From the NCBI GenBank assembly GCA_022457155.1, contig JAJGOT010000441.1:570001-634000 (forward strand): a stretch of 64,000 nucleotides of DNA, given 5' to 3'. The notes under the pieces were generated by a model. That model saw nothing but the letters and a program-made list of their open reading frames with translations. It ran no database searches and had not been told where the DNA came from. Positions within the stretch are counted from its first letter, which is position 1, and each line of letters opens with the position of its first letter. Shown one piece after another: positions 21,532-30,984 of the stretch. The position numbers were made by a program, and so were the translations under genes. This DNA comes from Cladopsammia gracilis (taxonomy: Eukaryota; Cnidaria; Anthozoa; Scleractinia; Dendrophylliidae).

Positions 21532-22294
21532 TTAACACTAATACCAAGGCCTAATTTTTGTTTAATATCAATCGTGTTTCTAGCCAACCAATGACCCCAT
21601 TGTCTCTCATCATATGGTACTTCATCTAAAGCTTTGACCATTTTTCTGTCTGCTCTATTCTTGCACTTTCTGTCGTCTTTACAAACACTATAATCAACAT
21701 CGTGCTGCATGGCAATGGCATCGGTTTTACCCGTTGGTTGGTCATATATTTCTAGTATTTGGCCAGTTGTTGGATCATATTTCACTTGACTCTCTAAATC
21801 ATTATAAGGCCCAGTATATTTATGACCGGGTAATGTCCAACCACCTTTGGGTTTTGGTAATTTACCGATAGCTTTATGAATATCAATCCCACTGCCTTTA
21901 TGCAATGGATCTAGTTTCTTACTAATATCTGAAGTTAAACTATCTAAGGCTTGATTCAAATATTTATCAGCCATTCCTTTTATTTTTTGTTTAGCATAAC
22001 CAGATTTGATTACTTTTGATGCTCCGATTCTGCCTAAATTATACAAACCTTTTAAAGCGCTTTTAGCTGCTATTTCACCAAGACTGTGACTACCTTCTAT
22101 ATTTAAAAAGCCCCCATCTTGTGAGGGCTCAATTAGTTTCCCTGTTTTTGTTTTATAAATTTGGTTTTTGTTATACCACATTCAGCGCAAGTGCATTTCA
22201 ACATAGTTCGACCATTTTTAGTTTTCACATATCGTTCGCTTCCTGGAACACATTCAGTGACTTTCTTCTGTCTAACACAATATGATTTTACCAT
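21495..22294 (-). pseudogene. DUF5679 plus phospholipase A2-like protein (frameshifted)
   Basis: From ATG at 22,294 the first ~45 residues form a zinc-binding unit (MVKSYCV, then KTKNGRTMLKCTCAECG) of the DUF5679 type. The frame then moves by one near 22,145 and continues as a 200-residue protein with a phospholipase signature: GPYNDLE (calcium-loop-like) and MQHDVDYS with the His-Asp pair, then ADRKMVKALD. The same fold is found in parvovirus VP1. In Polintons and adintoviruses such proteins are thought to help virions cross membranes; that role is inference here. It lies between the protease gene and the integrase. Confidence 0.75.
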
Positions 22295-22306
22295 TATATA
22301 TATAAG

Positions 22307-23593
22307 TTAGATATTTCTGAAATAATGTTCGAGGAATCTCTCATTCTTCATTGTGTTATATATGTCAAATACTTGCAATAAATTATAATACGAATTCCCC
22401 TTATTCATTTCGTTCAGAAAGTATAAACAGAAGTAGCCACATGTAGACGTTTTTATGTTTTGGATTTGGTTGTTTTGGTGAAGCAGTGTCATATTCCTTC
22501 TTTTCGCATGATTTACGATCTCTTGAAATGGAGGCATACCAAAACTATCAAAATAATTTATCACGTTGTCTTTTACATAAGTTGTAACCCAATGAGATCC
22601 TGCCATATAACTAGGTTCTAGATTGTAAATAAATAATGCTTGGCTATGATTATGTGGGACTCTTTCATCCCTTGACAGAACATCACTGATTGGGATGTTT
22701 AAATATCTGCACCATTTTATTAGATCATGATTACTTAACGGGATGTCTTTGTGGAATTTCGGTTTTACGGTATTGCTCCTAGAAGTGGGATGCCATTGAA
22801 TGGGCTGTTTTTCCCTAATAGCAACCCTTTTCCTTTTTTCTTCGGAGCTTTTTTTTTTCGGAGCTTTTTTAACCCCCATACCTATCGTATTATCGGGCCA
22901 ACTCCCATAAAATGGAGGTGGTGGTCTATATGCACCAATTCTTGGAGCTCCCTTACCCCCCTTTTTCTTAATAGCACCCATTCGAGGAGCACCGCTACCA
23001 GTTTTACCAGTTAGAGCATTTAGAAGGAGTGGGACACCAATGCTTGCCAACAGAGTGCCTAAAAATCCTCCTGATTGTGTTTTTGTTGGTGTGATATGAA
23101 CACCTGAACCTGATTGAAGGGCATTCAATATATCCTGTTTTTGTTTCGTCGATAAAAGATGCTTATATTCTATCAGCTTATTGATTTTATCTTGGGGTAT
23201 AAGAAAACCACCCGACTGTACACCTCTTCCAGATATTGCTTTAACCACTTGAGAAGCACCTTCTGAAGCCAAACCAGCAAGAGCTGAAAGACCAAGGGTT
23301 TTACCAATAGTTGGTAAAGCTGCACGTCCAAGGGTTAGAATAGTAGTTAACAAACTTCCACCGACTTGTTTTCTAATATTTGTTTTCGCAAGCTTAATGT
23401 CCATACCCTTCCCCAAATTCCGATTCTTCTCCAACCTTTTTTTCACCATCGTCGGGACATGTAGAGTATCATTACCACGAAGAGAGTCCTTTGAAAGCCT
23501 GAGAACAATCGTCTCCCTTTTATGGAAAGCATTGCTAAGATTTTTCTTTTGATTGTCAGACAATTTCACATTAATCTCATAAAGTTGAGTCAT
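22307..23593 (-). CDS. Fused core-like protein and adenain-like protease
   Basis: One 428-residue frame. Residues 1-200 are basic and hydrophobic with three Gly-Gly sites (KQVGGSLL, VQSGGFLI, TQSGGFLG) resembling adenain cleavage sites, and hydrophobic stretches (LLTTILTLGRAALPTIG) as in adenovirus pVI/pX-type proteins. Residues about 200-250 are Gly/Pro/Lys linkers. Residues about 270-428 are a cysteine protease of the adenain/Ulp1 type: His in GSHWVTTY, Asp in YFDSFG, Gln in IQNIKTSTCGYF and Cys in the same motif. In Polinton A the protease is a separate gene. The frame is intact, and all expected catalytic residues are present. The protease would mature virion proteins, possibly including its own N-terminal half. 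Confidence 0.8.
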   Translation of the reverse strand: MTQLYEINVKLSDNQKKNLSNAFHKRETIVLRLSKDSLRGNDTLHVPTMVKKRLEKNRNLGKGMDIKLAKTNIRKQVGGSLLTTILTLGRAALPTIGKTLGLSALAGLASEGASQVVKAISGRGVQSGGFLIPQDKINKLIEYKHLLSTKQKQDILNALQSGSGVHITPTKTQSGGFLGTLLASIGVPLLLNALTGKTGSGAPRMGAIKKKGGKGAPRIGAYRPPPPFYGSWPDNTIGMGVKKAPKKKSSEEKRKRVAIREKQPIQWHPTSRSNTVKPKFHKDIPLSNHDLIKWCRYLNIPISDVLSRDERVPHNHSQALFIYNLEPSYMAGSHWVTTYVKDNVINYFDSFGMPPFQEIVNHAKRRNMTLLHQNNQIQNIKTSTCGYFCLYFLNEMNKGNSYYNLLQVFDIYNTMKNERFLEHYFRNI

Positions 23594-23679
23594 TTGTTGT
23601 ATATAATATATGTTATAATTTTCTGGTTATAAAACATATATGAAATAATGATATTATTTGATTAGTAATTTATTACTTT

Positions 23680-24921
23680 TTACACTATAACCAATTCATT
23701 TCCCACTTTGTCAATGACAACTGTCTCTTCATATAGGACTATAGCATGTATGCTGAAAGGACTATTTCCAGCACTATTGGCGTTCAGTTTATACCTGAAG
23801 ATCAACTGCTTTGGGTCTCTTGTTACTTTCTCTGTTTGATATGATAGATCGAAATAGATTAGTGGATAGAGACCATTGTAATTCGATAGGTTAAGCTGTG
23901 TACCGCTGTTGTAATCATTCTTTCTCATACCATAGGACATTAAATCATTGAAGATCCTTACTTTTGATTCTGAATCGTATTCAGTCTCTGGGTAGAATAC
24001 TCCATTGCCGTATTCCAATCTGCATGTTGTAAGACTGCAAGCATTATCACCTGAATTTACTTTAAAAGTGTCAAACAGGTACGGATTCGCCTCTGCATTG
24101 TTTGTTTTAGCTCTTTGTAGATATACAAATATAGCCTTAACATTATCAATACTGGATGATATCTGGAAGAATCCACTGCTATGTGTTGGTGCGGACACCT
24201 CATACATTTCTCTCAGATATGTCCATTTATCATCTTTCAAAAAAGAACTAACAAACTTATCGTAGAGACTGTTTTTTGGTGTCAATTTTGGTACCCAAAG
24301 TAGTAATCTATCAATAACAACTCGCCCGTCACCTACTGCACCTGCCTTAAATATTAATTCATTGTCATTCTGTAACTGTATATTAAACTGAAGTTGCATT
24401 GGGACTAACATTCGACCCTCTAGCTCCTCGAAGAAACTGTAATGATTAAGAGGTATGACTACATTGACATCATGGTTACCTGTCGTTAAAAGACGTCTTG
24501 ACTCAAACCCTGTATTAGTATTGGCTGTAGTGTTATCTGTGTCCAAATACCATAAAGAGTTTTTAGCAACACTACGAGCAAAATCGTCACTATATTCAAG
24601 CAGGTTCTTTACATAAGTCACTTTATGGAGATTATCAGTATCATACACAATTTTCCCAGCACTTTTTATCATGATGTGACTAATCAAACTATGGGCTCCA
24701 TTAATAACTGTCACCCTATCATCAGCATAGGCTGTACCATCAGCCAATTTTTGTACCTGGAACTGGACCTCGAAATAAGCATTGTACCAATCGTAGAAAC
24801 TCGATCGATCATTAATTGTAAATTTATACCCATTTTTGTCTTGGTGTTGATTGTTAGCTGGGGCTCTGATTACATCATCAAGTTGGAATCGTACCGATGA
24901 TATACCGATTTTCGCCGTATT
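23680..24921 (-). CDS. Major capsid-like protein of Polinton B, start missing
   Basis: About 414 residues are open from just after a TAA at 24,922-24,924. There is no in-frame ATG until well inside the protein (HSLISHIMIK). The sequence (INGAHSLISHIMIKSAGKIV; LLEYSDDFARSVAKNSLWYL; PLNHYSFFEELEGRMLVPMQ) resembles capsid proteins I associate with a cnidarian Polinton subgroup, probably double jelly-roll; this rests on memory. It overlaps the Zn-ribbon ORF by about 50 bp in another frame. The lost start and the abrupt end of the Zn-ribbon ORF at the same place suggest a deletion that fused the two genes. The rest of the protein is undamaged. Confidence 0.65.
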   Translation of the reverse strand, partial: NTAKIGISSVRFQLDDVIRAPANNQHQDKNGYKFTINDRSSFYDWYNAYFEVQFQVQKLADGTAYADDRVTVINGAHSLISHIMIKSAGKIVYDTDNLHKVTYVKNLLEYSDDFARSVAKNSLWYLDTDNTTANTNTGFESRRLLTTGNHDVNVVIPLNHYSFFEELEGRMLVPMQLQFNIQLQNDNELIFKAGAVGDGRVVIDRLLLWVPKLTPKNSLYDKFVSSFLKDDKWTYLREMYEVSAPTHSSGFFQISSSIDNVKAIFVYLQRAKTNNAEANPYLFDTFKVNSGDNACSLTTCRLEYGNGVFYPETEYDSESKVRIFNDLMSYGMRKNDYNSGTQLNLSNYNGLYPLIYFDLSYQTEKVTRDPKQLIFRYKLNANSAGNSPFSIHAIVLYEETVVIDKVGNELVIV

Positions 24922-25154
24922 TTACATATATTCTCATGAAAGTCAACATATGGACTAACTAAATCATAACTATGAACAACACCACAATTTTTACAAACAT
25001 TCATTCCATTGTCATTAAACATATCTTTTCTATCACAACATGATTCAACAACTTCCGTATTTCTACCAACATCTGCTAATCGTTGGTCACAAAAGGGACA
25101 GGTTAACTCTCCTGTATTCTTAAATTCGTCATGAATTTCCAAATTACAATTCAT
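24870..25154 (-). CDS. Zn-ribbon protein, VLTF3/TFIIB-like, C-terminally cut
   Basis: A 94-residue protein with CPFCDQRLADVG, VVESCCD and VCKNCGVVHSYD, that is, paired Cys motifs of a zinc ribbon, followed by KIRRKSVYHR. The order resembles the N-terminal part of VLTF3-type late transcription factors of large DNA viruses, but the usual downstream domain is absent. The frame ends inside the capsid gene. It is the first gene inside the right TIR. A role in late transcription is possible only for an intact version. Confidence 0.5.
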   Translation of the reverse strand: MNCNLEIHDEFKNTGELTCPFCDQRLADVGRNTEVVESCCDRKDMFNDNGMNVCKNCGVVHSYDLVSPYVDFHENICKIRRKSVYHRYDSNLMM

Positions 25155-25255
25155 TCTATACTATTATATGAGATTACATTTTTAAAACACAACCGCAGTT
25201 GTGACCATATTATCAGAAAAAATAACGAACATATAAAAATCGGCTAACGCGTTAG

Positions 25256-25439
25256 TTATGTGGAATCACGCAATGGAATAAACGCAAAGGAAATCACGCA
25301 ATGGAATAAACGCACCATTTTGTTTTTATTAACATATAGTTTCATTTGATTTTTCTATATTTTTTAATCCAGTAGATAGAAAGTAGTGATGTACTACATT
25401 CTCTGAGGCAATTGCCTCAGAGTGTAGTATATTACTACT
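25256..25439 (-). repeat. Right TIR of Polinton B
   Basis: Mirror of 15,443-15,627 with one visible base difference (CTATCTACTGG against CTATCTGCTGG). It carries the same terminal palindrome and the same two GCGTTTATTCCATTGCGTGA units. Confidence 0.9.
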
Positions 25440-26076
25440 TCGTTTTTGAGTTCTTTTTCATAAATTGATCGACTCCACAAGTTTCTAACGGAATCAACGT
25501 TCAAATCCCAACTTGGCGTTTTGAGAAGAATGTTTAACAGTCTTAACTCGCGTAGACCGTTTGCGTCATACAACATGTTATATGCAAAAAATCCTTTCCA
25601 AAAAGGACTGTCTTTGACCTTGTCTGCAGTGTCAGTTCCATAGGTTTCACCCAATAAGTAATACCACTGTTCTTTGACCTTGTCCAAATCCACTTCTTTC
25701 GCCATGCTAAGAATTCGGTGAATGTCATCCATACAGTTGCTACCAATTCGAGGGCGAAAGTTTGGATGTTTGTAAACATTCTTTACAGTTGTCATGCCAT
25801 AGGCCACCCATAACCAATTCTTGATTCGTTCGGTGTCAGGTGTAAGTCTTGTATCTTTTATGAGCTCGATTTGTGGGTCGTTTTCAATAAGCAGCAACTG
25901 TTTTCCACACTGTTCAAGGTATAACATATCTTGCATCCACATCTTAATGGTGTGAATATAGTTTTTGAGGCTGTTTTTTTTTATATATATAACACAATCA
26001 GCAAAAAGGCATGTCAGGGCAAGTCTTGCTACGTCACACGGGTGACATTCAACAATAAGGCAAGCCTGGGGCAAAG

Positions 26077-28403
26077 TCATATATATTTTTCTGTCTTTAG
26101 GTAAAAAGAACTTGCTGCCTTGAGTATTGCTTCAAATCGTTCTTTTTGGGTACCGACTTGATCCATTTTGAACACCAGCAAATAAACGTGTGTCATAGGC
26201 CATTTCTTTAACTCGGTAAGATAGGCTTTCCATACCTTGTAAGGAGGTGTTAGACCAAGCTCTACACTTACATTTCTTGCACATTGTAAGACTTCTCTTC
26301 GGTCAAGACGTTCTAAGGCGTCATCATAGTAGTCAAACCATGGATCCGTTTTGAGGTATTCGCATTCTCTTTGACAACAGTTATTTGTGCTAAGTTCTGA
26401 AGTGTATCACCCATAAATGTAATAACAACCATAAATGTAATACTCACCATAAATGTAATAAAAATCAACCATAAATGTAATACCAACCATAAATGTAATA
26501 AGAATCAACCATAAATGTAATAAATGACTAACCATAAATGTAATACATTTTTAACCATAAATGTAATAATCTGACTCACCATTAATGTAATACATTTTAA
26601 CCATAAATGTAATAAACTGGTTGTTACTATCAAAGAGAGTTTGAAACTATTTTAAGTGGTTACTTAATGTCTTAAAATAGGGGCTCCACGTTGTAACGAA
26701 AATTAAGTCAACCGCATTATTTGTAGCGAGCTTCCAACTACCAATACCAACTGCAGTCAATTATGAAAATCCGCTTAACAACTTCATGGTCACTTATATT
26801 TTTGTTGTATGGTACGACTCGTCTGTCACTTCTGGAAAGCCACATATTAATGTAAATGGGAATGTTTTTTGTGAGTTTTCAACAACAGAACAAATTCCGC
26901 TTTAAGAGTTTCTTCTTAGCAAGCAAAGCGTCCCACTCTCAACAACCTAGAAGGTTTGAAGATATTACTATAATTCTTATACACCAAATTGAAGAAACGT
27001 TGTCAGGTAAAAAGCGTAAACCATGAACGATGCGACCCAAAGGTTTACTGGGAAGTTGGAAATTTTAATCTTCGTCTGTGACAGAATATACATTATATTA
27101 ACACAGAATACATAAATCATGCTCTTAAATGCCTCAAACAAAGAAAACATCTTGATTATCAAGAAATAGAATATAACTGGCTTGACAATGCTGCCTACCC
27201 AGAATCCCATTCGGTCTCATCGTTCGTGGTTTATGCTTTTTCAAATGACAACGTTTCTTCAATCAGGTGTATGTACATAGAACGAACCGTTTACAAAAGC
27301 CGGTGTAATTTACGAAATTTCGATTTTTGTTGACGTCATTTCAGCACTTTGAAATGGAACATTCCGCGTCACGATACTTAAGGTTTGAAACTGACGAAGG
27401 AAGACCGTGATACTCACCACCTCGCTGCTTTAAACTCTAATAATATTGACATTTGTCCAAAATCATACCCCTCAATACCTTAGCGATATCAGGCGACCTG
27501 ATATCAAACTTACCATAAACGCACTATTAAGCCGTCTAAAAGGAATTAAAGACGACACGATTTTTTTTCTGGAAAGCCGGCCAGCTTTAATAAATAGCAA
27601 TACAATTTGCAAGTACTTGCCATGTACAATTTTAAACTGAAGCGAAACACATTCAGGCTATACAACCCGAGAGACTATAACCCGACCTAAGTAGCTCTGT
27701 TTTCCGTGGTTTTGTCGGGGGAGGGGTGTGGGGGGCTTAATTGAGAGGGGGGGGGAGGGGTCTTATTAAAACCTTGAAGCTAAGGAGAGTGGGGCTTATT
27801 GGAGAGAGGTGGTTCATAGAGAGGGGGCCTTAATAGAGCGTTTACGGTAATGTATATTTCCAGTAGAGTCAATTAATGTCATGGCAGCCTATTTGTTCCG
27901 TATGCCAACGACAGATATCGCCGATCTGTGTAATGACACGTTATTTGTGACCATTACTCTTTTTCTTTCAAAAGTGAGTTTGAATTTGCGTGTTCACCAA
28001 CCATATAAACGGTCTTTAAAAATCTTGATTTTTTATTGGAATCCAGTTTATTACATTTATGGTTAAAATGTATTACATTTATGGTGAGTCAGATTATTAC
28101 ATTTATGGTTAAAAAATTATTACATTTATGGTTAGTCATTTATTACATTTATGGTTGATTCTTATTACATTTATGGTTGGTATTACATTTATGGTTGATT
28201 TTTATTACATTTATGGTGAGTATTACATTTATGGTTGTTATTACATTTATGGGTGATACAAGTTCGTCTATCCATGCCTTGCAATGAACAGCAAAGGAAA
28301 GTTGAATTATATACTCAAGCAGACCTTCTTCCATATTTTCAAACCTACACATGTTGTTAAGTGAGAATGGGACAAAGTTTGATAATGGTTTCCTTAAATA
28401 CAT
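26077..28403 (-). pseudogene. Unknown Polinton A gene X1, split by a foldback element
   Basis: The frame starts at 28,403, reaches the foldback element at 28,263, resumes at 26,399 and ends with TGA at 26,077-26,079, overlapping the ATG of X2. Across the element (taking one AAGT target) the frame is continuous for about 20 codons, then a one-base loss near 26,355 moves the rest into another frame, which stays open to the stop (TDPWFDYYDDALERLDRREV). The total is about 155 residues. No family is recognised. Together with X2 it forms an overlapping pair divergent from the 28,529 gene. Confidence 0.55.
26404..28259. mobile_element. Foldback element with ATAAATGTAATA arrays
   Basis: Both ends are arrays of about ten ACCATAAATGTAAT units in inverted orientation (26,404-26,619 and 28,041-28,259), starting GTATCACCC and ending GGGTGATAC. 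The flanks repeat AAGT (26,400-26,403 and 28,260-28,263), a 4-bp target duplication. The 1.4-kb interior has no transposase; it contains G-rich runs near 27,720-27,770 and no convincing gene. It is non-autonomous. Confidence 0.85.
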
Positions 28404-28528
28404 ATAAGATTGAATCCGATTGGGTATTAATGAGATGACGTCATTAGGGCAAGTTGAGGCATAATTCTACTATTGTTTATTGTCGTGATAAATGCGAGTA
28501 ACGTGTGACTTGGCGTTCACTTTAAAAC

Positions 28529-28864
28529 ATGGATTCAACAGACGCCTCGTTGTATTTCTACTGTCTCGACGTGATTTACAATGATATGAAAGAAAAAATA
28601 GCAAACATGCCAGGAATTCAAAACATGTTCTACACACCAGCGGATCCTAAAGCCTTGTGGCAATATTTAATCAAACAACCCATGCATGGAGGTATTTTGC
28701 TTGCCTTTTACTACTGGTTGCAAACTACATGTTTATCACGAGAAGAGAGACACGAATTTCTAGAATGGCTGCAAACAGAGCAGTGGGATAAATTACCGTG
28801 CCTTGCACAACTTTTTCACATTTACCATGCCTGGGAAACGCAAAAGAACGGTCCTCCTAGATAA
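28529..28864 (+). CDS. Hypothetical protein of Polinton A
   Basis: A 111-residue frame starting at ATG 28,529, rich in aromatic residues (ASLYFYCLDVIYND; GGILLAFYYWLQTTC; EFLEWLQTEQWDKL). It overlaps the 5' end of the integrase gene in another frame by about 38 bp. It is the first plus-strand gene and divergent from X1, so the 125-bp gap between them probably holds two promoters, although no TATA box is obvious. I do not recognise a family; the Trp and helix content suggest a small helical protein. Confidence 0.45.
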   Translation: MDSTDASLYFYCLDVIYNDMKEKIANMPGIQNMFYTPADPKALWQYLIKQPMHGGILLAFYYWLQTTCLSREERHEFLEWLQTEQWDKLPCLAQLFHIYHAWETQKNGPPR

Positions 28865-29908
28865 GTATTATTATGATGTTAAACAACCATCGGCCTTTGG
28901 AGGATTACAACCGCTAGCCAAAGCCAGTAAGAAACCGTTGAAGAAAGTAAAACAATGGGCTGAAAAACAGTTGGCTTACACACTTCACAAACCGGTGCGC
29001 CTTCGTTTTAAACGTAACCCATTTCTTGTGAATGAGCTGGATGAAATCTGGCAGGCGGATTTAGCAGATTTGTCTAACTTGAGCAAAGAAAACAGAGGGT
29101 ACAAATATTTATTGACAGTGATGTATTTTCAAAATTCGGGTTTGCTGTCCCATTAAAAACCAAATCAGCGACCGCTATCAAAGAGGCGTTTGAACATATT
29201 TTTGCACAAGGAAGGAAACCTCAGAAAATTCATACGGACAAAGGTGGAGAGTTTATGGGGAAACAAGTGCAAGATTATTTTAAGAAAGAGGGAATTCATC
29301 ATTACATGACACAGAGTGAAACTAAAGCGGCGATTGTCGAAAGATTTAACCGTTCACTCAAAACACGCATGTACCGCGCTTTTACAGCCAAGAACACTTT
29401 GAATTATGTCAACATGTTACAAGATTTGATCGATGGATATAATCACAGCAAACACCGTACGATTGGAATGCCCCCTGCTGAAGTGACTTTGAAAAACGAA
29501 CGGCAAATCTGGGGAAAAGTGTGGAAACCTTTATGGATGAAAGATTTTAACAAGAGACCGCGGTATGTGTTTAACGTCGGGGATTTTGTTCGCATTTCCA
29601 AAGCAAGACGTACATTTAAGAAAAGCTACCTGCCTGGATGGACAGAAGAAGTATTTATCATCAAATATCGCATTCCCAAGGCTGTACCCGTGTATAAAAT
29701 CACTGAGTATGACGGTACACCAATCAAAGGAACATTTTATGCCCAAGAGTTACAACGTGTTAATGTCTCTGACAACTTGTTTCGGGTGGATCGCGTTTTA
29801 AAAAGGAGAGGTAAAGGAAAGCAAGCAGAAGCATTTGTTGCTTTTAAAGGTTGGCCGAGTAAATATAATAGTTGGGTCCCTGTAATTAACATTAAACGGT
29901 TGAAATAA
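28827..29908 (+). pseudogene. Chromodomain integrase of Polinton A (frameshifted)
   Basis: Starts MPGKRKRTVLLDKYYYD at ATG 28,827. The core has Asp in IWQADLADL, Asp in IHTDKGGEFMG and Glu in IVERFNRS, a DDE triad of the retroviral type. It is followed by an SH3-like segment (YVFNVGDFVRISKARR) and a C-terminal chromodomain (LFRVDRVLKRR...YNSWVPVINI). A frame change near 29,118, between the first and second catalytic Asp, breaks the gene. It would insert the element and create the 6-bp target duplication. The gene order integrase-penton-core-capsid-protease-ATPase on one strand fits Polintons. Confidence 0.88.
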
Positions 29909-29951
29909 GTGAGAAAAAAGAGAACCGCGCGAATGGCACTTTTGTAAGAGT

Positions 29952-29960
29952 GTATAAAAG
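29952..29960 (+). promoter_or_regulatory. TATA box of the penton-like gene
   Basis: TATAAAAGG lies 45 bp before the ATG at 29,997, just after the integrase stop. It is one of a series of similarly placed boxes in this element. Confidence 0.6.
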
Positions 29961-29996
29961 GATCGAACAAAATCAATAAAGTTATTTCTCATCAAC

Positions 29997-30955
29997 ATGT
30001 CGTTCTACTTGGTATTACCTAGTGATAGCAGTTTAGAGTATTTCCCTAATAATACGAGCAGTAGGTTTACGGTTCGTTTACCCAAGTATATTCACTTGGA
30101 AGAAAATGACTGGGACGCGTCCTTAGTTCATATTTCATACCCACGATGGTGGTTTAATTGGAGCACACAACAGAGTTTAGATAATCCACTGTTTGCTGAT
30201 TTCACAATGAAGTCAGGAAAGAAACCATTCCGTTCTATCTACCTCCATCCAATTACAAGACCTTGAAAGAAGTGTGGGAAGCCATCGCCTTGAGTATTTT
30301 CAAGAAACGCGGCGAACTTTTACTTAAACGGCAAAATACGGAAACCACCTACAACAAGAATCACTTTGTACATATCAAGACGTTGGACAAGGAAAAGGAA
30401 TATGATTTTGACACCTTGGAACTTTGGACGCCACCTGAGCATCGATTCTATTTACCTGTTTATCTCAGCAACCTTTTAGGGTTGACCAAACCACAACCTA
30501 GTGATATGAATGATTATGAAACATTAGGGCGAAACATGGTTTTATTGCAAGCCACAGATCAATCCGTGGTCTATCATCCTAACAAAATCAAATCTTCAGA
30601 CAAAAACTATATCGAGATTGGTTCCCCCGAAGAGTGTAAGATGTGGCTTGGTTTCAATTTATCGAAGCAATTGTTCCCGAGACAACTCAATCGAGTCATG
30701 GTTTATTCCAATATCGTGGAATCACAGGTGGTTGGAAATTCCACCACAGACTTGTTACGAGAAGTGGTCGTGGACGAAGGACAAGGTGATCCTGTACGGT
30801 ATGAACCTACTCACCCGCAGTTTATTCCAGTGCGAAAAAGAAACTTTGACAGTATCACGATTGAAATGTATTCCACGTCCGGAAAACTGATTGAGTTTGA
30901 TCACGGAAACACTTTGGTCACCTTGTTGTTTTCAAGACGAAGCCATCGTATATAA
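29997..30955 (+). pseudogene. Penton-like minor capsid protein (frameshifted)
   Basis: Two plus-strand frames, 29,997 to about 30,245 and about 30,240-30,955, join into a protein of roughly 318 residues; a single indel near 30,240 separates them. The N-terminus (MSFYLVLPSDSSLEYFPNN) and the following RFTVRLPKYI are what I associate with minor capsid (penton-base-like, single jelly-roll) proteins of Polintons. The C-terminal strand-rich part (RNFDSITIEMYST) fits the same idea. It lies directly downstream of the integrase and upstream of the core genes. The gene has its own TATA box. As written it cannot give a full-length product. Confidence 0.65.
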
Positions 30956-30959
30956 AAAA
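30951..30959 (+). promoter_or_regulatory. TATA box of the pX-like gene
   Basis: TATAAAAAA overlaps the end of the penton frame and lies 34 bp before ATG 30,985. This is slightly closer than in the other genes of the set. Confidence 0.5.
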
Positions 30960-30984
30960 GGAGAGCAGTCTCATGTTGTCATTC

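Larger units (their letters stand above)
15443..25439. mobile_element. Polinton B, nested in Polinton A
   Basis: Inverted repeats of about 185 bp begin AGTAGTAATATACTACACTC and are flanked by identical 6-bp targets TCGTTT (15,437-15,442 and 25,440-25,445). I count one mismatch between the two repeats. All recognised genes are on the minus strand: Zn-ribbon protein, capsid protein, core-protease fusion, DUF5679/phospholipase, integrase, small proteins, and polymerase B. No packaging ATPase is found in its 9,997 bp, and several genes carry stops or shifts. It is AT-richer than Polinton A, with different protein sequences, so it comes from a distinct lineage rather than from duplication of A. 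Confidence 0.92.
15421..26080 (-). pseudogene. Unknown Polinton A gene X2, split by Polinton B
   Basis: The reading frame starts at 26,080, runs to the right edge of Polinton B at 25,440-25,445, and resumes in phase at the left edge (15,442), ending with TAA at 15,421-15,423. Only the last few codons lie left of the insertion. The protein of about 220 residues has no motif I recognise; it contains CHPCDVARLALTCLFADC near the N-terminus and is otherwise helical in character (TPDTERIKNWLWVAYGM). Its ATG overlaps the stop codon of the upstream gene X1 as ATGA, so the two were probably co-expressed. It sits between polymerase and integrase. The phase match across the insertion supports both the boundary call and the reality of the gene. 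Confidence 0.65.

Noticed and set aside
26404..26619. CRISPR-like array of short repeats with unequal spacers
   Set aside because: The units are 14-15 bp, the spacers are only a few bases, and the array is mirrored at 28,041-28,259 with a target duplication, so it is the end of a foldback transposon in a eukaryotic genome.
29100..29160. Programmed frameshift in the integrase of Polinton A
   Set aside because: No slippery heptamer with downstream structure is evident, and many other genes of the element have plain indels or stops.
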